Assembly: GCF_003711515.1 (NCBI RefSeq) | Contig: NW_021167081.1 | Span: 4,674,414-4,738,413 of the forward strand | Source of the DNA: Sodiomyces alkalinus F11 | Taxonomy: Eukaryota; Ascomycota; Sordariomycetes; Glomerellales; Plectosphaerellaceae | DNA: 64,000 bases | Direction: 5' to 3' | Part shown: positions 1-12,900 of the stretch, in pieces | Layout of the letters: each line of letters begins with the position of its first letter | Position numbering within the stretch: the stretch's first letter is position 1 | Program-made: the position numbers and the translations under genes | Notes under the pieces: generated by a model | Database searches by the model: none | What the model was told of the DNA's origin: nothing | What the model saw: the letters and a program-made list of their open reading frames with translations, nothing else

Positions 1-2490
1 CCTTACTAAACCTATCGGACTATAAGAGATTCTTGCCAATAAGGTTATAGCCCAACCCTAGAGACGAACTAAGGTTTATAACTTATATACGAGCGGGACT
101 TAATGCATAATAGATAGAGTCCCCCTTACTAGGATTAAGAGACGTATTACTAGTAAAGGTGAACGGGATATACTTTCTGAATATCTATAAGGGCTATCCA
201 GAGATCTAGATACCTAGGATATATTAGTAGACTAAACCCCTCTACCGAATATTATAATCGGTGGGGACTTTGATATAAGATACCGGGATTAGAAGCTAGA
301 GGCCCCCTAAATCATAGGTAAGAGAGAAGAGATCGCCGAATAGCTAGAAGGGAAGAGGCTCGCCCTATATAATATACCCGGAAAGACGACTTATAGCTAA
401 GGAGGATACTAGATAGTTATAGACCTAATATTCTCCACGGCCCTATATACTAATATTAAGGTAACGGATAAGGCCGGCGTATCTATCTATTACTACCCTC
501 TCTTAGGATAGGTCGGTACCGTATATATTAATATAGAGAATAACCCGATTAGACCTACTTACTTTACTATCCCGGAGGATAAGGATAAGTAGGTAGCGAT
601 TAAGAGAGAAGTCTAGGAGAACCTCTAGCTTTTTACTTTACTAATGGAATGCGAGGAAATAGACCCCGTATACCTAGGCTAATAGGCCTAGTAACTAACC
701 GAGGTTATTATAAGCGTACTATAATGCCTAGGAATACTATCCTAAGGTCTAGTAAGGAATAGATAACTATAGTAGAATAACGAATATAGAGACGCTTACT
801 AAGACATAATACGCTGTAGATACTATGACCTAAGTAATACTAAGGCGAAGGTAACCTTTCGGAAGACCGTATGACGGGTTAGTAAGGAATACCAGAATAA
901 ACGGATTAGCCGGGTAAAGAATACCGAAGGCCTATACAAGGTGATCGGCTAGTATAAGCTAAAGAAGGGGCTAACCCCCCCCTTAATCTTTTATAACGGT
1001 CTAGGATATTTCGAAGATATATAGAAAGCAGTCTTTTGATATAGAACTAAACTAGTTTAAAAGCTAGATATCGATAATCTAAAAAACCCCTAGAATTACT
1101 TAATAGCCTAGTTATAATCTATCCTAAAGAATAGCATAATCCTAACGAATAAGGTATATTATTATATAGTAAAGGTTATTATAACCGCCCCCGGCGGGGA
1201 TAATATCTTTATCTCTCTCCTATAGCTAGTATAGCCGGAAATTAAGAAAGTGGTTATAAGACTCTTCGAAGCCTATACGCGGGCTAGATACTACCCCCGA
1301 ACCTTCTAAAGGGGAGACGGAATAATAATCGATAAGCCTAGAAAAGACTCCTGAACTATTACCGGGTACCGCCTACTTTAGCTACTTAGTATCCTAGGTA
1401 AAGGCCTTAAACGCTTAATGGCTAAAAGGACCGTATACGGAGTAATAGTAGTAGGAATCATAAACCCCTAGTATATTAGCGCCTTTCCGGGATGGTTAAT
1501 AGTTCACCTGCCGTAGTACTTACCTATAAAGTTAAGTTATAGCTAGCTTAGGGGAAGTAGGTTATTACCGTGATTAATAATATAAAGAGGGCTTTTAATA
1601 TAATGCTCTATAGATAGTTCGTGTATAGACTATACTAGTAAGGGTAGCATACCCTTACTATTAAGTAGTAGGAGTCCTTCTCCGCGGAGCGATAAGTCCG
1701 ACTTATCTTCGGAGACTTATACCTAGCCGACTATACCCTACTAGACCTAGTACGACTCCTATAAAAGTTACCGCCTTCCTTTATCGGATAGGCCCTTAGT
1801 ATCGTAGATATATATAAACTACCTAATAAGGAGAATTGGTTCGGATACATTAATAACTGCTATATTATCGGCGCCTATAAGGATATTAATAAAGTAATAT
1901 AACTAGCTACTAAGATAGTAAAGTATTAGCTCGCTTAGCATAAAGATAACAGGGTAGAATTAGACTTCAATAAGGCTAAAGCGTAACTCTTCTCCTATTA
2001 AAAAAACCCCTAGTTACCCTCTATTAGAATTCCCTATCTTTACTATAAGGTTATAGTAGCCTATAAGACTAGCCCTAGAGGATAACGCCTACCCGCCCCT
2101 ATTTGGTGGCTTAGCGTTTATATAGATAAACGACTTAAGTTCCTGGACTATATTAAGATATAGGCCCGAAAAGGCCTTAAGGTCGCTACCTATATTAGGG
2201 GACTCGCCGGAGCTACCTACGGACCTAACCTAGTATTATTATGGTGGGCAGCCTTAGCGTATATCCTAATAATTCTATACCACGCTATAGAAATTTAGTA
2301 GGAAGGGGAAACGGCCCTAATATAAGGATATTTCAACGTTATTGATAAGAAGTGGTGCCGGTTACTATCCGGCCACCTCCTAAGACTACTAACTATAACG
2401 AAAGCGTAGATAATAATACTATATGCCGTCCTACCGATATAGAAGACGGTATCTAGAGCTACTTTACACCGAGGAATACGGGGAATAGGA
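1..2490 (+). mobile_element. LINE (non-LTR retrotransposon) relic, endonuclease plus reverse transcriptase
   Basis: Read through many in-frame TAG/TAA stops, the plus strand gives a non-LTR retrotransposon ORF2. The apurinic-endonuclease part is seen as IIGGDFD at about 251-274, followed by a LYNIPGKTTY-type stretch near 370-410 and an 'IDL-F' block near 420-440. The reverse transcriptase follows from about 1200, with the LLSILGKGLKRLMAKR block near 1378-1425. The C-terminal part, near 2380-2480, has the ALPIQKT..RATLHRG-like pattern seen at the end of such ORFs. The 5' end lies outside the window. The 3' end is not sharp and fades into the less mutated spacer before nas2. The endonuclease part reads differently from LINE-A and LINE-B below, so this is probably another family. 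Stops sit where CAG, CAA and TGG would be expected, the RIP pattern. It is a dead copy. Confidence 0.75.
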
Positions 2491-3571
2491 CGTGGAAGAG
2501 ATAGTGGGGGAATGCCACAGGCAGAGAATCGTATACCAAACGCTTTCTATAGAATATCTGGTTAGTCTAGTACGGATAGAGCGATCAAACGGCTGTAATA
2601 AGAGCTACAGCACTAGTTGATTAATTAATACGAAAACACCGTTTTTGCTATTTACAATCTTTACCATAAAAGGGATTAATTGAAGATTACGACCGTAGGA
2701 TGAATTAGGCGTTATAAGCGTTATAGGCGTACTATATAACCCCTGAAAAAACGTACAAAGTGGTACCTTCGTAGTCTACCCTTTTAGGAAAATTAAGAGG
2801 GCTTAAGAAACGTACCTACACTCATATAAACGTTTTTCAACACCACCACAGAATATCGTGAAATCAATCCGAAATCGATCTACTACTATTTACTATACGA
2901 AAAGATGCAGTCACTACTTAGAATTCTTACATAAGAAGTGTTTTCTGTTTTTAATTCGAGCGCTAATACGATGCCTTCAGGTAGAGACTTTAACGTGTTA
3001 GGGAGCTATAAGATTACTTGATAGGATACTAAGAACCCCTGCTTTAGTATATTTAAACCCCTGTATTTTATAAAGAAAATCCCTAATATTAATGTATCTT
3101 ATTATAATATACTCCACTCTTTATCGTGATACTATTAGTGTATTCAGGTCCCGTAAGTATATATTGTACGTTGTTTTAGGGGTTATATAGTAGGATTAAT
3201 TTAGCACTGCCGGCTTAGTTATCAGTTATAGCAGGTATTAACACCTGCACCACAGTCGGATTATCCGGTTGACATAGTCGGAATATCCTTACCCATATAT
3301 AAAATAGGTGTATACTTAGGTAGCTTATTATGCTTAGCGGGCCCCACTATATTACGGGCAGAATACTCATCTGTACGGGCGCCCTTAGTAGGGCCCTAGA
3401 TGAATACACACGCATAATTCCGTACCTTTATTTGTGTTCTGACAAGTCTATTTCCCGCGTCTCCTGTTTGACGTATCGTATTCTGACACAAAAGCCGCCC
3501 ACACCTGCAATGCGCATTGTGCGCTCACAAGGCAAGCCTGCGAGGTTCAGCAGATACATATATGGGACGAC
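2490..3571. other. Spacer upstream of nas2, AT-rich, no gene recognised
   Basis: This stretch loses the strong RIP look gradually: CpA and TpG return from about 2490. I see no conserved protein in any frame. It must contain the promoter and 5' leader of the gene starting at 3572. Short open runs at 3330-3629 and 3517-3720 are in other frames than nas2 and have no recognisable content. Confidence 0.5.
3253..3305 (+). promoter_or_regulatory. Possible nas2 promoter elements
   Basis: A TATA-like TATATAAAAT lies at 3296-3305, about 270 bases before the start codon. Just before it are two similar direct repeats, AGTCGGATTATCC near 3254-3266 and AGTCGGAATATCC near 3275-3287. Their position suits a promoter, but there is no other support. 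Confidence 0.25.
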
Positions 3572-4408
3572 ATGCACACGTCTACTGTGTCGCCGGTTCG
3601 CTCTGGCCCTTCAGACTTGGCGGGTCTGAAGGACGACTTTCACCAACTAGCGCTGCCAGAGTTGCAACAAAAGAAGGAGGTGATGGAGACTCAGATGCAC
3701 ACACTGAGTGCCGTTCTTGACTCGGTATAGACCACCAGAGTCAACCCACATGTCGCCCCACTAACATCGGGCATAGCATGGTGTCGATATGCATACCTCT
3801 CTCACGAGCAGGGACGGATTTCCAAGAGCAGACATTGACGTTGCTCAAGGTAAATCTCCTCGGCGCGTCATTTTATCCAGACTCGGGCTGACTCCCGGGA
3901 GTGCGCATGACTCGAGCCCAGGTAGCCCGTCTACGAAACGACCACAAGGCCCTCATGTCTGTCCTTGAGGAGCGCCTCCATGAACGGTTTGCGAGCACAC
4001 TCACCACAGCAGATGTTCCAAGAACTTCAGTCGACTTGTCTCCGGCCGCCGAACAACAGCGCCATGGCACGCCATTTGCCACAGTCAATAGTGTGGTGCC
4101 TGGTAGTCCAGCCCACGTCTCTGGACTGCGACCTGGGGATCAGATCATACGCATCAATCACGTCAGTCACTTAAACCACAATGGCCTAAGGGAAGTGGCA
4201 GATTGTGTGCAACAGCACGAAGGGGTATGTGATCGGAGGCTGAATTTGATCTGGAGTGTCAGCTGACCTTGTCGCACAGCAAGCCATGACAGTGGAGATA
4301 TCTCGTTCGGCACATAGAGATTGGCGCCAACACCTACGGGTTAGCCTGACTCCAACCAGGCATTGGGGAGGCCGCGGTCTCTTGGGTTGCCACATTATAC
4401 CATGTTAA
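3572..4408 (+). CDS. nas2: 26S proteasome assembly chaperone Nas2/PSMD9 (PDZ domain), four exons, intact
   Basis: Nas2 (p27, human PSMD9) is a chaperone for the proteasome regulatory-particle base that binds the Rpt5 C-terminus through a PDZ domain. Exons are 3572-3724, 3777-3849, 3902-4224 and 4280-4408, 678 nt, 225 residues, close to the 220-223 of yeast and human. The N-terminal helical part has LQQKKEVMETQ, then HGVDMHTSLTSRDGFPRADI and the family block VARLRNDHKALM. The PDZ domain starts at PFATVNSVVPGSPA (exon 3) with GLRPGDQI and a LNHNGLREVADCVQ helix. The C-terminus, HWGGRGLLGCHIIPC, is the Nas2/PSMD9 signature. The start is the only in-frame ATG after a stop at 3440. All three introns have GT..AG ends and CTAAC/CTGAC branch sites, and every junction keeps frame and family similarity. 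No stop, frameshift or RIP bias is visible, although RIP-damaged repeats lie within about 1 kb on each side. I infer a working gene. Confidence 0.93.
3725..3776 (+). other. nas2 intron 1 (52 bp)
   Basis: Begins GTATAG and ends GCATAG, with CTAAC at 3761-3765. It is phase 0 and joins the codons ..LDS to HGVD.., as the family alignment requires. Reading through would stop at once at TAG (3728). Confidence 0.85.
3850..3901 (+). other. nas2 intron 2 (52 bp)
   Basis: Begins GTAAAT and ends GGGAG, with CTGAC at 3888-3892. It is phase 1 and joins ..IDVAQ to the Val of VRMTRAQ. Confidence 0.82.
4225..4279 (+). other. nas2 intron 3 (55 bp)
   Basis: Begins GTATGT and ends CACAG, with CTGAC at 4262-4266. 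It is phase 0 and joins ..QQHEG to QAMTVEIS. Without removing it the frame stops at 4264-4266 and the conserved C-terminus is lost. Confidence 0.88.
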
Positions 4409-4996
4409 GTTATGTCACAGATACTGTGTTGAACGGCCCGTAGTTCTTGCGGTGTCGAATACAGCGTAACCGTCAAGGGTAAATACGATACAACCGGTTA
4501 GATTGAGAGGTTCTAAATTGATTGTATTGAAGCCGTGAAACGTTGTGAAACGTGTGTTTTCGAAGGCAAAATTAATACCCGATTATCCTACGGATATCCA
4601 CCTTCTATGCCTAAACGCGTAATCGGCCGTTATATTATTCTACCCCGAGGGAGGTCTATATAATACACCCCCTTAACTACCTAACCGCTCTAAATAGGTA
4701 GGTAGTTAGAGCTATTTATAGGCGGCCGATAATTTCTATTCGAAAGTGTAGGCGGCGTACCAGGCCGGTACTTTAGTTCACCGAGTGGGTTCTTAGGGTA
4801 TATAGTATATATATTATATAGCTCTTTTTATAGTACTATTGTGGGTAGATAGATATTCCTTAGAGTACTTTAGAACTCTCCAAGGAATAAGAATTATAAG
4901 TTCGTGTACCGATATTATTATTCTGATAGTTATGAGCCTGGTGTCGTATAGGCACACGGACTACGACGTCGTCCCTATGGGATCTATGCCTGACGA
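4409..4996. other. 3' flank of nas2 and hairpin-rich AT spacer
   Basis: Up to about 4600 the composition is normal and probably holds the nas2 3' UTR and terminator. From 4600 the RIP look returns. An inverted repeat pairs TAACTACCT (4674-4682) with AGGTAGTTA (4700-4708), inside a wider imperfect pair built on CGGCCG (about 4621-4629 and 4723-4731). No coding content is recognised. Confidence 0.45.
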
Positions 4997-5218
4997 AGGG
5001 CTTCGGATCTCGGGGACCTCGGGTATCAGGATATAATAAGGGAGGATACCGGAAAAGACCGGATAGGATCCAAATAATATAATACCCATAACAGAGTCTT
5101 CACTACCTAAATTAAGGGTATAAAAGACTTATATAGCTATAACTTAATATAATATATATATATACGAGATTTCTGCTCTACTAAGTTAATTATATAAATA
5201 CTATTTTAACGTGTAATA
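4997..5218 (+). repeat. Copia-D 5' LTR (approximate start)
   Basis: The segment from AAGGGCTTCGG (about 4995) to about 5085 is repeated at 26167-26250, beside the end of the copia pol. It contains TATAAAAG near 5120. It ends ..GTGTAATA at 5218, just before the primer-binding site. The exact start is uncertain because the two copies diverge upstream of 4997. Confidence 0.65.
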
Positions 5219-5231
5219 GTTATAAGCCCGG
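5219..5231 (+). other. Copia-D primer-binding site, half-tRNA(iMet) type
   Basis: GTTATAAGCCCGG directly follows the LTR. It matches, with one TpG-to-TpA change, the complement of the initiator-tRNA anticodon-stem region used by copia-type elements that prime from a half tRNA. The same 13 bases follow the Copia-C LTR at 60926. Confidence 0.6.
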
Positions 5232-6119
5232 TTTATAATACCTAAACGATAGATATTAATAAGGCTACCCCTATTCTATTATAAAAAGTAATCACGTTTA
5301 GATAAGCACTCTTAAATAACTATTATCGACCTAATTAGAGTAATTAAGCGATTAATTAAGCTACTGACCTACTTATTAATTAATTAACTAACGGATATGT
5401 AAATAAAGATATATTCTAATATATCTAACGCTAAATAGAAAATAGCCGTTACTACCCTTATTAACTAAAGGGATTAGACGATATTGGAGTATACTATACG
5501 CTGTAAATCTACGTCCTACTAGGATAATCACCTTAATCTAAAGCTAAGCGATAAGGAGGCTAACGCCTACCTACTCCTTAAGCCTACACCACCTAACATT
5601 CGTAAATATAAAGCCCTTATCGTTAACCCTAACACGACAAAGGAGGCCACGGCTATCTTATCCTCTACTATCCCGGGTACTCTATCTTTTACTATTACGC
5701 TAAAGGGCGATAAGGCCACGGACGCCACGGACGCCGCCGCCACGGCTAGTAAGGCTACTACTATAGCGGCTATAGTCGCTAGTAAGAAGAAAACGGCCGC
5801 CTACTAGAAGGCTATAGCCGTAATAAAAGAACCACTAGTAAAAACGCCTATATCTATTAATAACCTCTTTAAAAAGGAGTATACGCGCTACCTCTAAGAT
5901 CGCCGTATATATCGCGAGGAAAAGGCAGACTATAACGCGTAGTAAAAGGAATTTAATAAGGTATACTCCTATATCGAAGGGACTATCTATACCACGTTAT
6001 ATAACCTCCTCGCCTAGCTATAGGATAATACCGTAAATAACCTATAGGCTTAGGTTACTCTCCTACACGCGCACGCAGGACTAACCTCTATAAACCTCTA
6101 TAAGAAAGCCTTAGTCCTA

Positions 6120-6437
6120 TAATACGCCTTAGAACCCTACCAGGTACCGTGGGTGTACCTTAGAGGTGCTATAGTATATACTATAGCACCCACGGGGTAT
6201 ACTATAGAAGCCGTGGCGTATACTAGGGTGTCCGGAGGACTATATACTTAGATACCGAGGATCCTATAGGGTTTACCCGTGGGTATATTAGTCCTAGGGG
6301 CGCGCCCCCTTTTTAGCTTAGAGAAGATATCTTATTTTACCACTATTTACGGCACCCTAAGGTCACCCCTTAGAAATCCTGGCTCTTAGGTCCTATAGTA
6401 CTAGCTGGCTAAATATATACCTGGTTAGGGTATATTA
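6120..6437 (+). repeat. Gypsy-1 5' LTR (318 bp)
   Basis: Starts TAATACG and ends CATATTA-like (TATATTA here), the same ends as the 3' copy. It contains a perfect 20-bp palindrome at 6168-6187 and GGGGCGCGCCCC at 6297-6308. The GAGAAGATATCTTA block near 6320 is shared with the LTRs at 42252 and 47027 in reverse direction. Confidence 0.88.
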
Positions 6438-6999
6438 AATAGTAGTAACTAAGTTTTACGCGAGGTTTACGTACTACTATTTTACGAAAGCTGCGTAACG
6501 CTACCGTGTCCAATATAGTTACTAAGTAGAATAGCTTAACCCCTTATCGCTAGACGAAAACGCCTCCCCTTTAATAGGTCTAGGCGTAGAGTATATAAGG
6601 GAACTACCGTCCTTTAGTCGTGCACCGCTAAACACTATCTATACCGCTTTTATAACGATTATTAGCCGTAGAATACTTAAAGCTCCGAATTATAACCGAT
6701 ACTAACCCTATTAATAATATTCCCCGCCTCTAGGACCTTAGAAGAATAAGGAATAGTATTAAGATAGTTAACGATTATTCTAATCTCGCTAAGAAATTCC
6801 TTTTACCCGAGGTTCTCGCCCTACTTCGCGTAGCTAAGTAGCCCTATAATCTCCTTAGGCTACCTAGTGCTAACGGCGCCTTAACGTTAAGAGGAAGAGC
6901 CACGGTCTTAAGATCCACCGAGGAACCTATATACCCTTAGACGTGGATTATAATACCGGCGAAATTCACTAACGCTATATCTAAGTAGCTAAGTAAGGA

Positions 7000-9900
7000 A
7001 CCTTATTACCGGGAACTCCTTATAAGGCCCGGCCGAACTCGGGATCTTAAAGGGAAATAGCCTATCTATCCTTTTACCGCTAGTCCTAAACTTCCGACTA
7101 TTAAGCTAAAGCCCGACTATACTAATATAGGTATAGGGCTAAGCTTACTCCCCTTATACCCTATTATAGGCGTAATAGTCGGCGGATTCCCGGATGATAA
7201 AAGGGATATATTATACCCCTTTATCGAGTAATATATTAACGAACGCTCTAACTCGTTTTTCTTACCGATACTAGCCGCTAATACTATTTCTAATACTATT
7301 AACCGCTAATCCTGTACTATAGACCGCTAAACTACCGAATCCACCTATTATTCGCTAACCGTAGATAATAAGGATAAACGCTATAATCTAACCCTATCGG
7401 ATATTATCTATATTCCTATAACCGCGAATACCGCAGGAAACTCTAGGAACCGCGGGGATTATACTAGTCTTAGCGGTATATAAGGCTACGCCGCTAATAG
7501 TTAAGGGAGACCCTAAAGTAATAGCGGTATAGACTAAGGATAAGGTAACCGGGGGAATACCCTTAGTATCCCCGGTTAAAGTAGCTAGGATAATACCCTA
7601 AACCCGTTGAATATCTAAAGCGCGAGCCTATAATAGCCGTTTATATATATCTTACTAATAAGTCTCGCCGCGTTTATTATATAGAGTATAGCTAACTTCC
7701 GAAACGACTAGACGTTATCGAGTAATTACCGCTTTAAGGTAGACGACCTTAGCTACTTTAACACTCCCCGGTACTTTTCCGCCAAAGAGGATATACGTAT
7801 TAAGGGAACTAAGCTTATTGTTATAGATATCTACCGGTTTACCGATATAATCGAATAGTATACCGGTCTAAGCGATAACTATAGGCGAAGCGTGCCTTAT
7901 AGCCTATTACGGTGCCTCCTCGGGGAAGCGTCCGTATAGTTTATAAGTCTTAATATAGGCCGCCGCGAGTTCTTTAATAAGGATACCGTTATAGCCGACT
8001 AGATAAAGGCTTTCCAGGAAAGGTTTAGGCTCCCGCGCGAAAAAGCCGAGTATAAGCTATACTAATAGAAGTATACGTTAGAAGATATAGTACTCCGCCG
8101 TGATATCCGTGTATTCGCCGATAAGGTTATTCGCCTAGCTAAGGCCGCTAATAAGCCTAAGGAAAAGCTTCTATCTATTATCTAGGATAAGTTTAACACG
8201 AACCTAGCGGTTATTATAGTATAACCTAGGCCTCTTATCCGCTAGATAGACTTTATAACTACTCTCGCCGATTAGATACCTAGATAGTACCGGAACTATA
8301 CCTAAGGAAGTTAGAAGCACCTTATTAGTCGTTATAGTCTCCCAAGGACTAACCGGGATACCCGTAGACTATACGGTGCCTCGCCTAGCGTTTATATCTA
8401 ACTACCCGCTCTATAGTATTACGACTAATAGTCTAGGCTTACACCGGAACGCCGCCGTATACCGTAATCTAATTATCGCTCCTTTAGTCTAAGCTAGTTT
8501 CGCTATAATGACTTACTATATACTTTACCTACGCTAAATGCTACTCGCTTTATAAACGATAAGGGTTAACGCCTATTAACTAATAACGCGAATAATTAGT
8601 CTAACCGCCGATTTTAAGACTATCGCTAAAAGAGACTGTAGGAACTCGTCTACGTAGCTACCGAGGATATTATAGGACCTATATCGGAAGATAACGCTAA
8701 CGCGGAGCCGGAAGATAAGTATTATTATTAGGAGGAAGACTCTAAGGGCTCTATAGCATTATATAATAATAGCGCGGATAATAAGAAAAGTGAATAACTA
8801 TACTATATCGCTAATAGACCCGGTTTCGTGCCTAAGTACTCCGATCTTTACTAGGTACGCCGAGAGTATAGTAAATACTATAAGACTATAAGATCTAATA
8901 CTAAGACTATTTACTATAAGAAGTATTATCGCTAGCCGTACTTACTAGCGGACTAAGGTAGATAGGACTCTCCCTTAATCGATAACGCTTTTTAGGAAGT
9001 ATAGGATCCTGCTAAGGGTCCTTATAAGTATATATACGCCCGGATTTAAGCCTATAGCACGCTAACAGGTAAGCCGTTCGACATCTATACTAACTTAGAA
9101 GGCTCCCGCTATATAGTAAGCTAGTAGCTCCTTAGTCGATTTGCCAAAAAATATATCGATTCTACTAAACGCGTTATTTTTTAGGGCGTAGGATCGATAA
9201 AGACCCTAGGATATGCTACCTTTACCGTGCTAGTCCGTGGTATAATAGGTAAAAATACACGGATCGGCCGCTTATACGTAGGAGCTTAGGTTATTCTTAG
9301 GCTTAACGCCGGTCTACTCCTAGGATAAGAGTTTAATTATCCTAATAGCCTAGATATCCTTAATACGCGGGACGCTATTAATATTAGCGCTTACTAGGAT
9401 CTTCTAGTATCGGCTTAAGTATTCGCTAAACGCTTATTAGTCCGGCGGAAGCTTAAATCCGCTAAAAAGACTATAATTCTACCCCGGTAATATAGATTAA
9501 TTCCGATTTAGAAGCCGGATATTAATATCGACTTTATAGAGTTTACGCCCGATATCGCGGAATCCCTTAATATACTCTTACGGAATTAGTTAAGTATACT
9601 AATCTTTAACGCCGGCGACTAGCCCTTAGTTATCCTATAAAGCGCTAGACTAGGCTATATTAAGCCCTTTTACGTAGACGGTTACTTCTACGCCGAATAC
9701 GATAATATGCGCGATATCCTAATAAAGCATATAAAAGCCGTGGAACCCCTAGCGGAGGCGGTAAGAGGCGATCTCTTTTAAGGGTATATTACGCCTAAGG
9801 GGAAACTCGGTATCGCTAAAAGCCCTAATACTCCCACGGAGATTATTAAGGAAGGCGTGACGATTTACCACTATAATGGCCGGAGTATCTATTATTTCGC

Positions 9901-12900
9901 TAAGATTATAAAGAAGTACCCTAAGGTATAGACCGACTAAGGCGTTATCGATATACCTCCTAAGGAATATATACGGATCCCCTTAGTTAATAGGTAGTAT
10001 AACTAAAACATTAGTTAAAAGGTATACCCGCTTAGCCGTGATAATAAGTAGTTCCTGGATAAAACCCTTAACGAGCTTTATAAGTAAGGATATATAGAAT
10101 AGCTAACTTAATCTACGCCTTTTAGCATACCCGTGTTTATCTTATAGCGTACTATAAACGGTAAATATAAAGGCAGGGTAGTAATCGATCTTCGTGCCCC
10201 AAATAAGGTTACTATTCCCGATATATACCTTATACCGTTATAAGATAAGGTTATCCGCCGCCTTTATAAAAAAAAGTTTATTTCTATAGTTAACGCCTAA
10301 GCCTTCTTCTATTAATTTCCGGGATATAAGCTGTATCGCGAGCGGTTTACTATTATCTTATACCGAGGATAGGAGCGTTTTAAGGTCGCTCTTATAGGTT
10401 TCCGTAACTCCCCGGCACATGTTTAGTGATATATAGATAAGCTTCTTCGGCCGTATAAAGATTTCGCTATAGCCTGTATCGATAATATCTTAATCGCCTC
10501 GGATTCCGAGTTTAAGCACGCCGCCTACCTAAAGTCCGTTTTATCCCTCTTTAATCGTAAAAGGATCTTTATCTCCCCTAATAAGTCCTTTATCGTGTAC
10601 CCGTTAGTCTAGCTACTAGGATTTAAGGTTAACGCCCTTAGCCTATTAAATACTAAGGAACGCACGGCGGCCCTCTATAAGGTACTACCCCCGAAATCTC
10701 TTTAAGCCCTTAAATAATAGATCGGTATAACGGGTTAGCTTCGGCACCTTATCCCGTGGTTCTCCTACCGTATTAGCCCGTTATAGCGCTAGAAGACCGC
10801 TTTTCTCGCCGGGGTATAAAAGCTAGGAAAGGATGTAGGCTAGGCGTATAAGGTATATACTAGGCGTACCGTGGTTAAGCTAATTACCGAGGAGTTAGCC
10901 GCGTTTAAGGATATTGCGGATACGCTTACCTCTAATATTTATCTCTTTTACTATAATCCTATAAAGATCCTTTTTATCTAGCTAGATACCTTTAAGGAAT
11001 ACGGCTTTTCCGCTATACTTTTCCAGCTCGTCGATAAGTCTAAATAGCCTACTAAGGGAACTATCCGTAAAACCTTAGTCCGCCCGGTGCTTTGTATTAG
11101 TAATGGGCTTAACGCCGCCGAGTAAAAGTACTAGCCGATTGAACTACAGGTCGCCTGCCTTATCTAGGCTATTTATAAGACTTAGACTATTATTTAATCC
11201 GTTTACCGAAATCCGACCGTTATCCTAACGGACTATACTACTACTATAGGAATTATAAAGTCCACGGCGCTAGCTAGCACTAATAAGACCCGGTTAAATA
11301 TAAAGCTTATTCTCTTTTCCGAATTCCACAGCTAGTTTTAGTTAGACTACTATTATATCCCTAGTAAGATAAATATAGTGGCCGATACCCTATTAAGGCT
11401 CCTTACCACGGATATAGTAGAAGAAGGAGGAGATAACGGAGAGCTAGAAAGGATTTAGTGTAATTAGGCGGTCTACTATTTTAGCGAGCTAAGGATAGAT
11501 CCGGATATAAAATAAAGGATCTACGATAGTTACGCTAATAATCTATAGTAGACTCTTTTACTTATTTAGGTAAAAGATTATTCGTCCACGATTAAGATTC
11601 CTTTTAAGGAGGATAATAGCCTACTATACTATATAGAGTAAAATAGTAAACGCCGTCTTTATATACCGTTCGCTCTATATTAGGAATTTATTCGTGCTAC
11701 CTATAATACGCGCTAGTACTTCGGCGCTAAGCGTACCTAGTATAACCTTGTTAGCTAATTCGCTATTCCTAGGCTATATAAGGAGGTAAAGTCTTATATC
11801 GCTAATTATTAGGTTTACGCTACTAACTGAACTAACCGCGAATATCCTCTTAGCGAAATATAGCTAATCCTAACGCCGTTAATCCCCTTTTATACTATTA
11901 CTATAGATTTTATTATCAGTTTACCCGAGGTTCCCTTAGCCGGTTCTCCCTAATAAAAGGAGGGCTTCCCTTTATTCGACTCGCTTTTAACCGTTACCGA
12001 GAAATTTACTAAGGCCACCTTATTTATTCCGGGCTATAGTATATACACCGCCGAGGACTAGGCCTTATTATTACTTTAGGCGCTTTAGTTAGATAATTAG
12101 GGTATCCCCCGATCTATTATCTCCGACTATAACCCTAAGTTCCTCTTAGTCTTTTAGCAGACGCTATAGAAGGCTATAAGTATAACGCTAAGGTTCTCTA
12201 TAGCGTGTTACCCTTAGATAGATAGTCTATCCGAATAGAAGAATTAGATAGTCGAAATCTTTATCCGTATATTCCTCGCCGATCACCTAAAGGTTTTATA
12301 GACTAAGGTAATCGTATCGTTATAGTTTAACCTTAATAACGCCTTTAATACGGTACTCGGCGATATACCGAATAAGATACTATATAGTATAAAGACTAAG
12401 AGTCCCCTTAACCTTATCGGAGAAGCTAGTCCCTAAGTCTCCCGCGAGATACTCTAGGAAGACGCTAAGCTCGCTATCGTTATAGCCTAGATATATATAA
12501 AGCGGCTATACGATAAAAAGCACCGTAATATCCGGTTTACCCCGGGCGACCTTATATATATTCGGCTCGGTAACGGTTATAATCTACCTAGTAAGCCTTC
12601 CACGAAGATCGGCTAGTAACGAATAGGTCTATATGAGGTACTAAAGCAGGTAACGCTATTTATATACTACCTCGACTTATCTAGCACGCTTAATATATAC
12701 CCGGTAATTAGTATCGCGTATCTACTACTAGCGAAGGACTTAAGTAAAGACCTATTACCCGGTCGGAATATAGACGGAGGCCCGGTAGACGCCGAGGACA
12801 ACGATAACGAGCGATAGCGTAACCCGTATAAGCACTATAAGGTTAAGGCTATCCTGGATAAAAGAGTTACCCGTAAAGGATAAGGTTAGCCTTATACGGA

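Noticed and set aside
3330..3720. Two overlapping plus-strand open stretches of 99 and 67 codons before nas2
   Set aside because: They lie in the two frames not used by nas2 exon 1, have no domain, and overlap the real exon, whose frame is set by family similarity.
3901..4266. A 121-codon single-exon PDZ protein ending SVS
   Set aside because: It is exon 3 read into intron 3. The intron has perfect splice signals and its removal restores the conserved C-terminus.
3873..4395. Minus-strand and alternative-frame open stretches across nas2
   Set aside because: They are shadows of the spliced plus-strand gene; none has a recognisable product.
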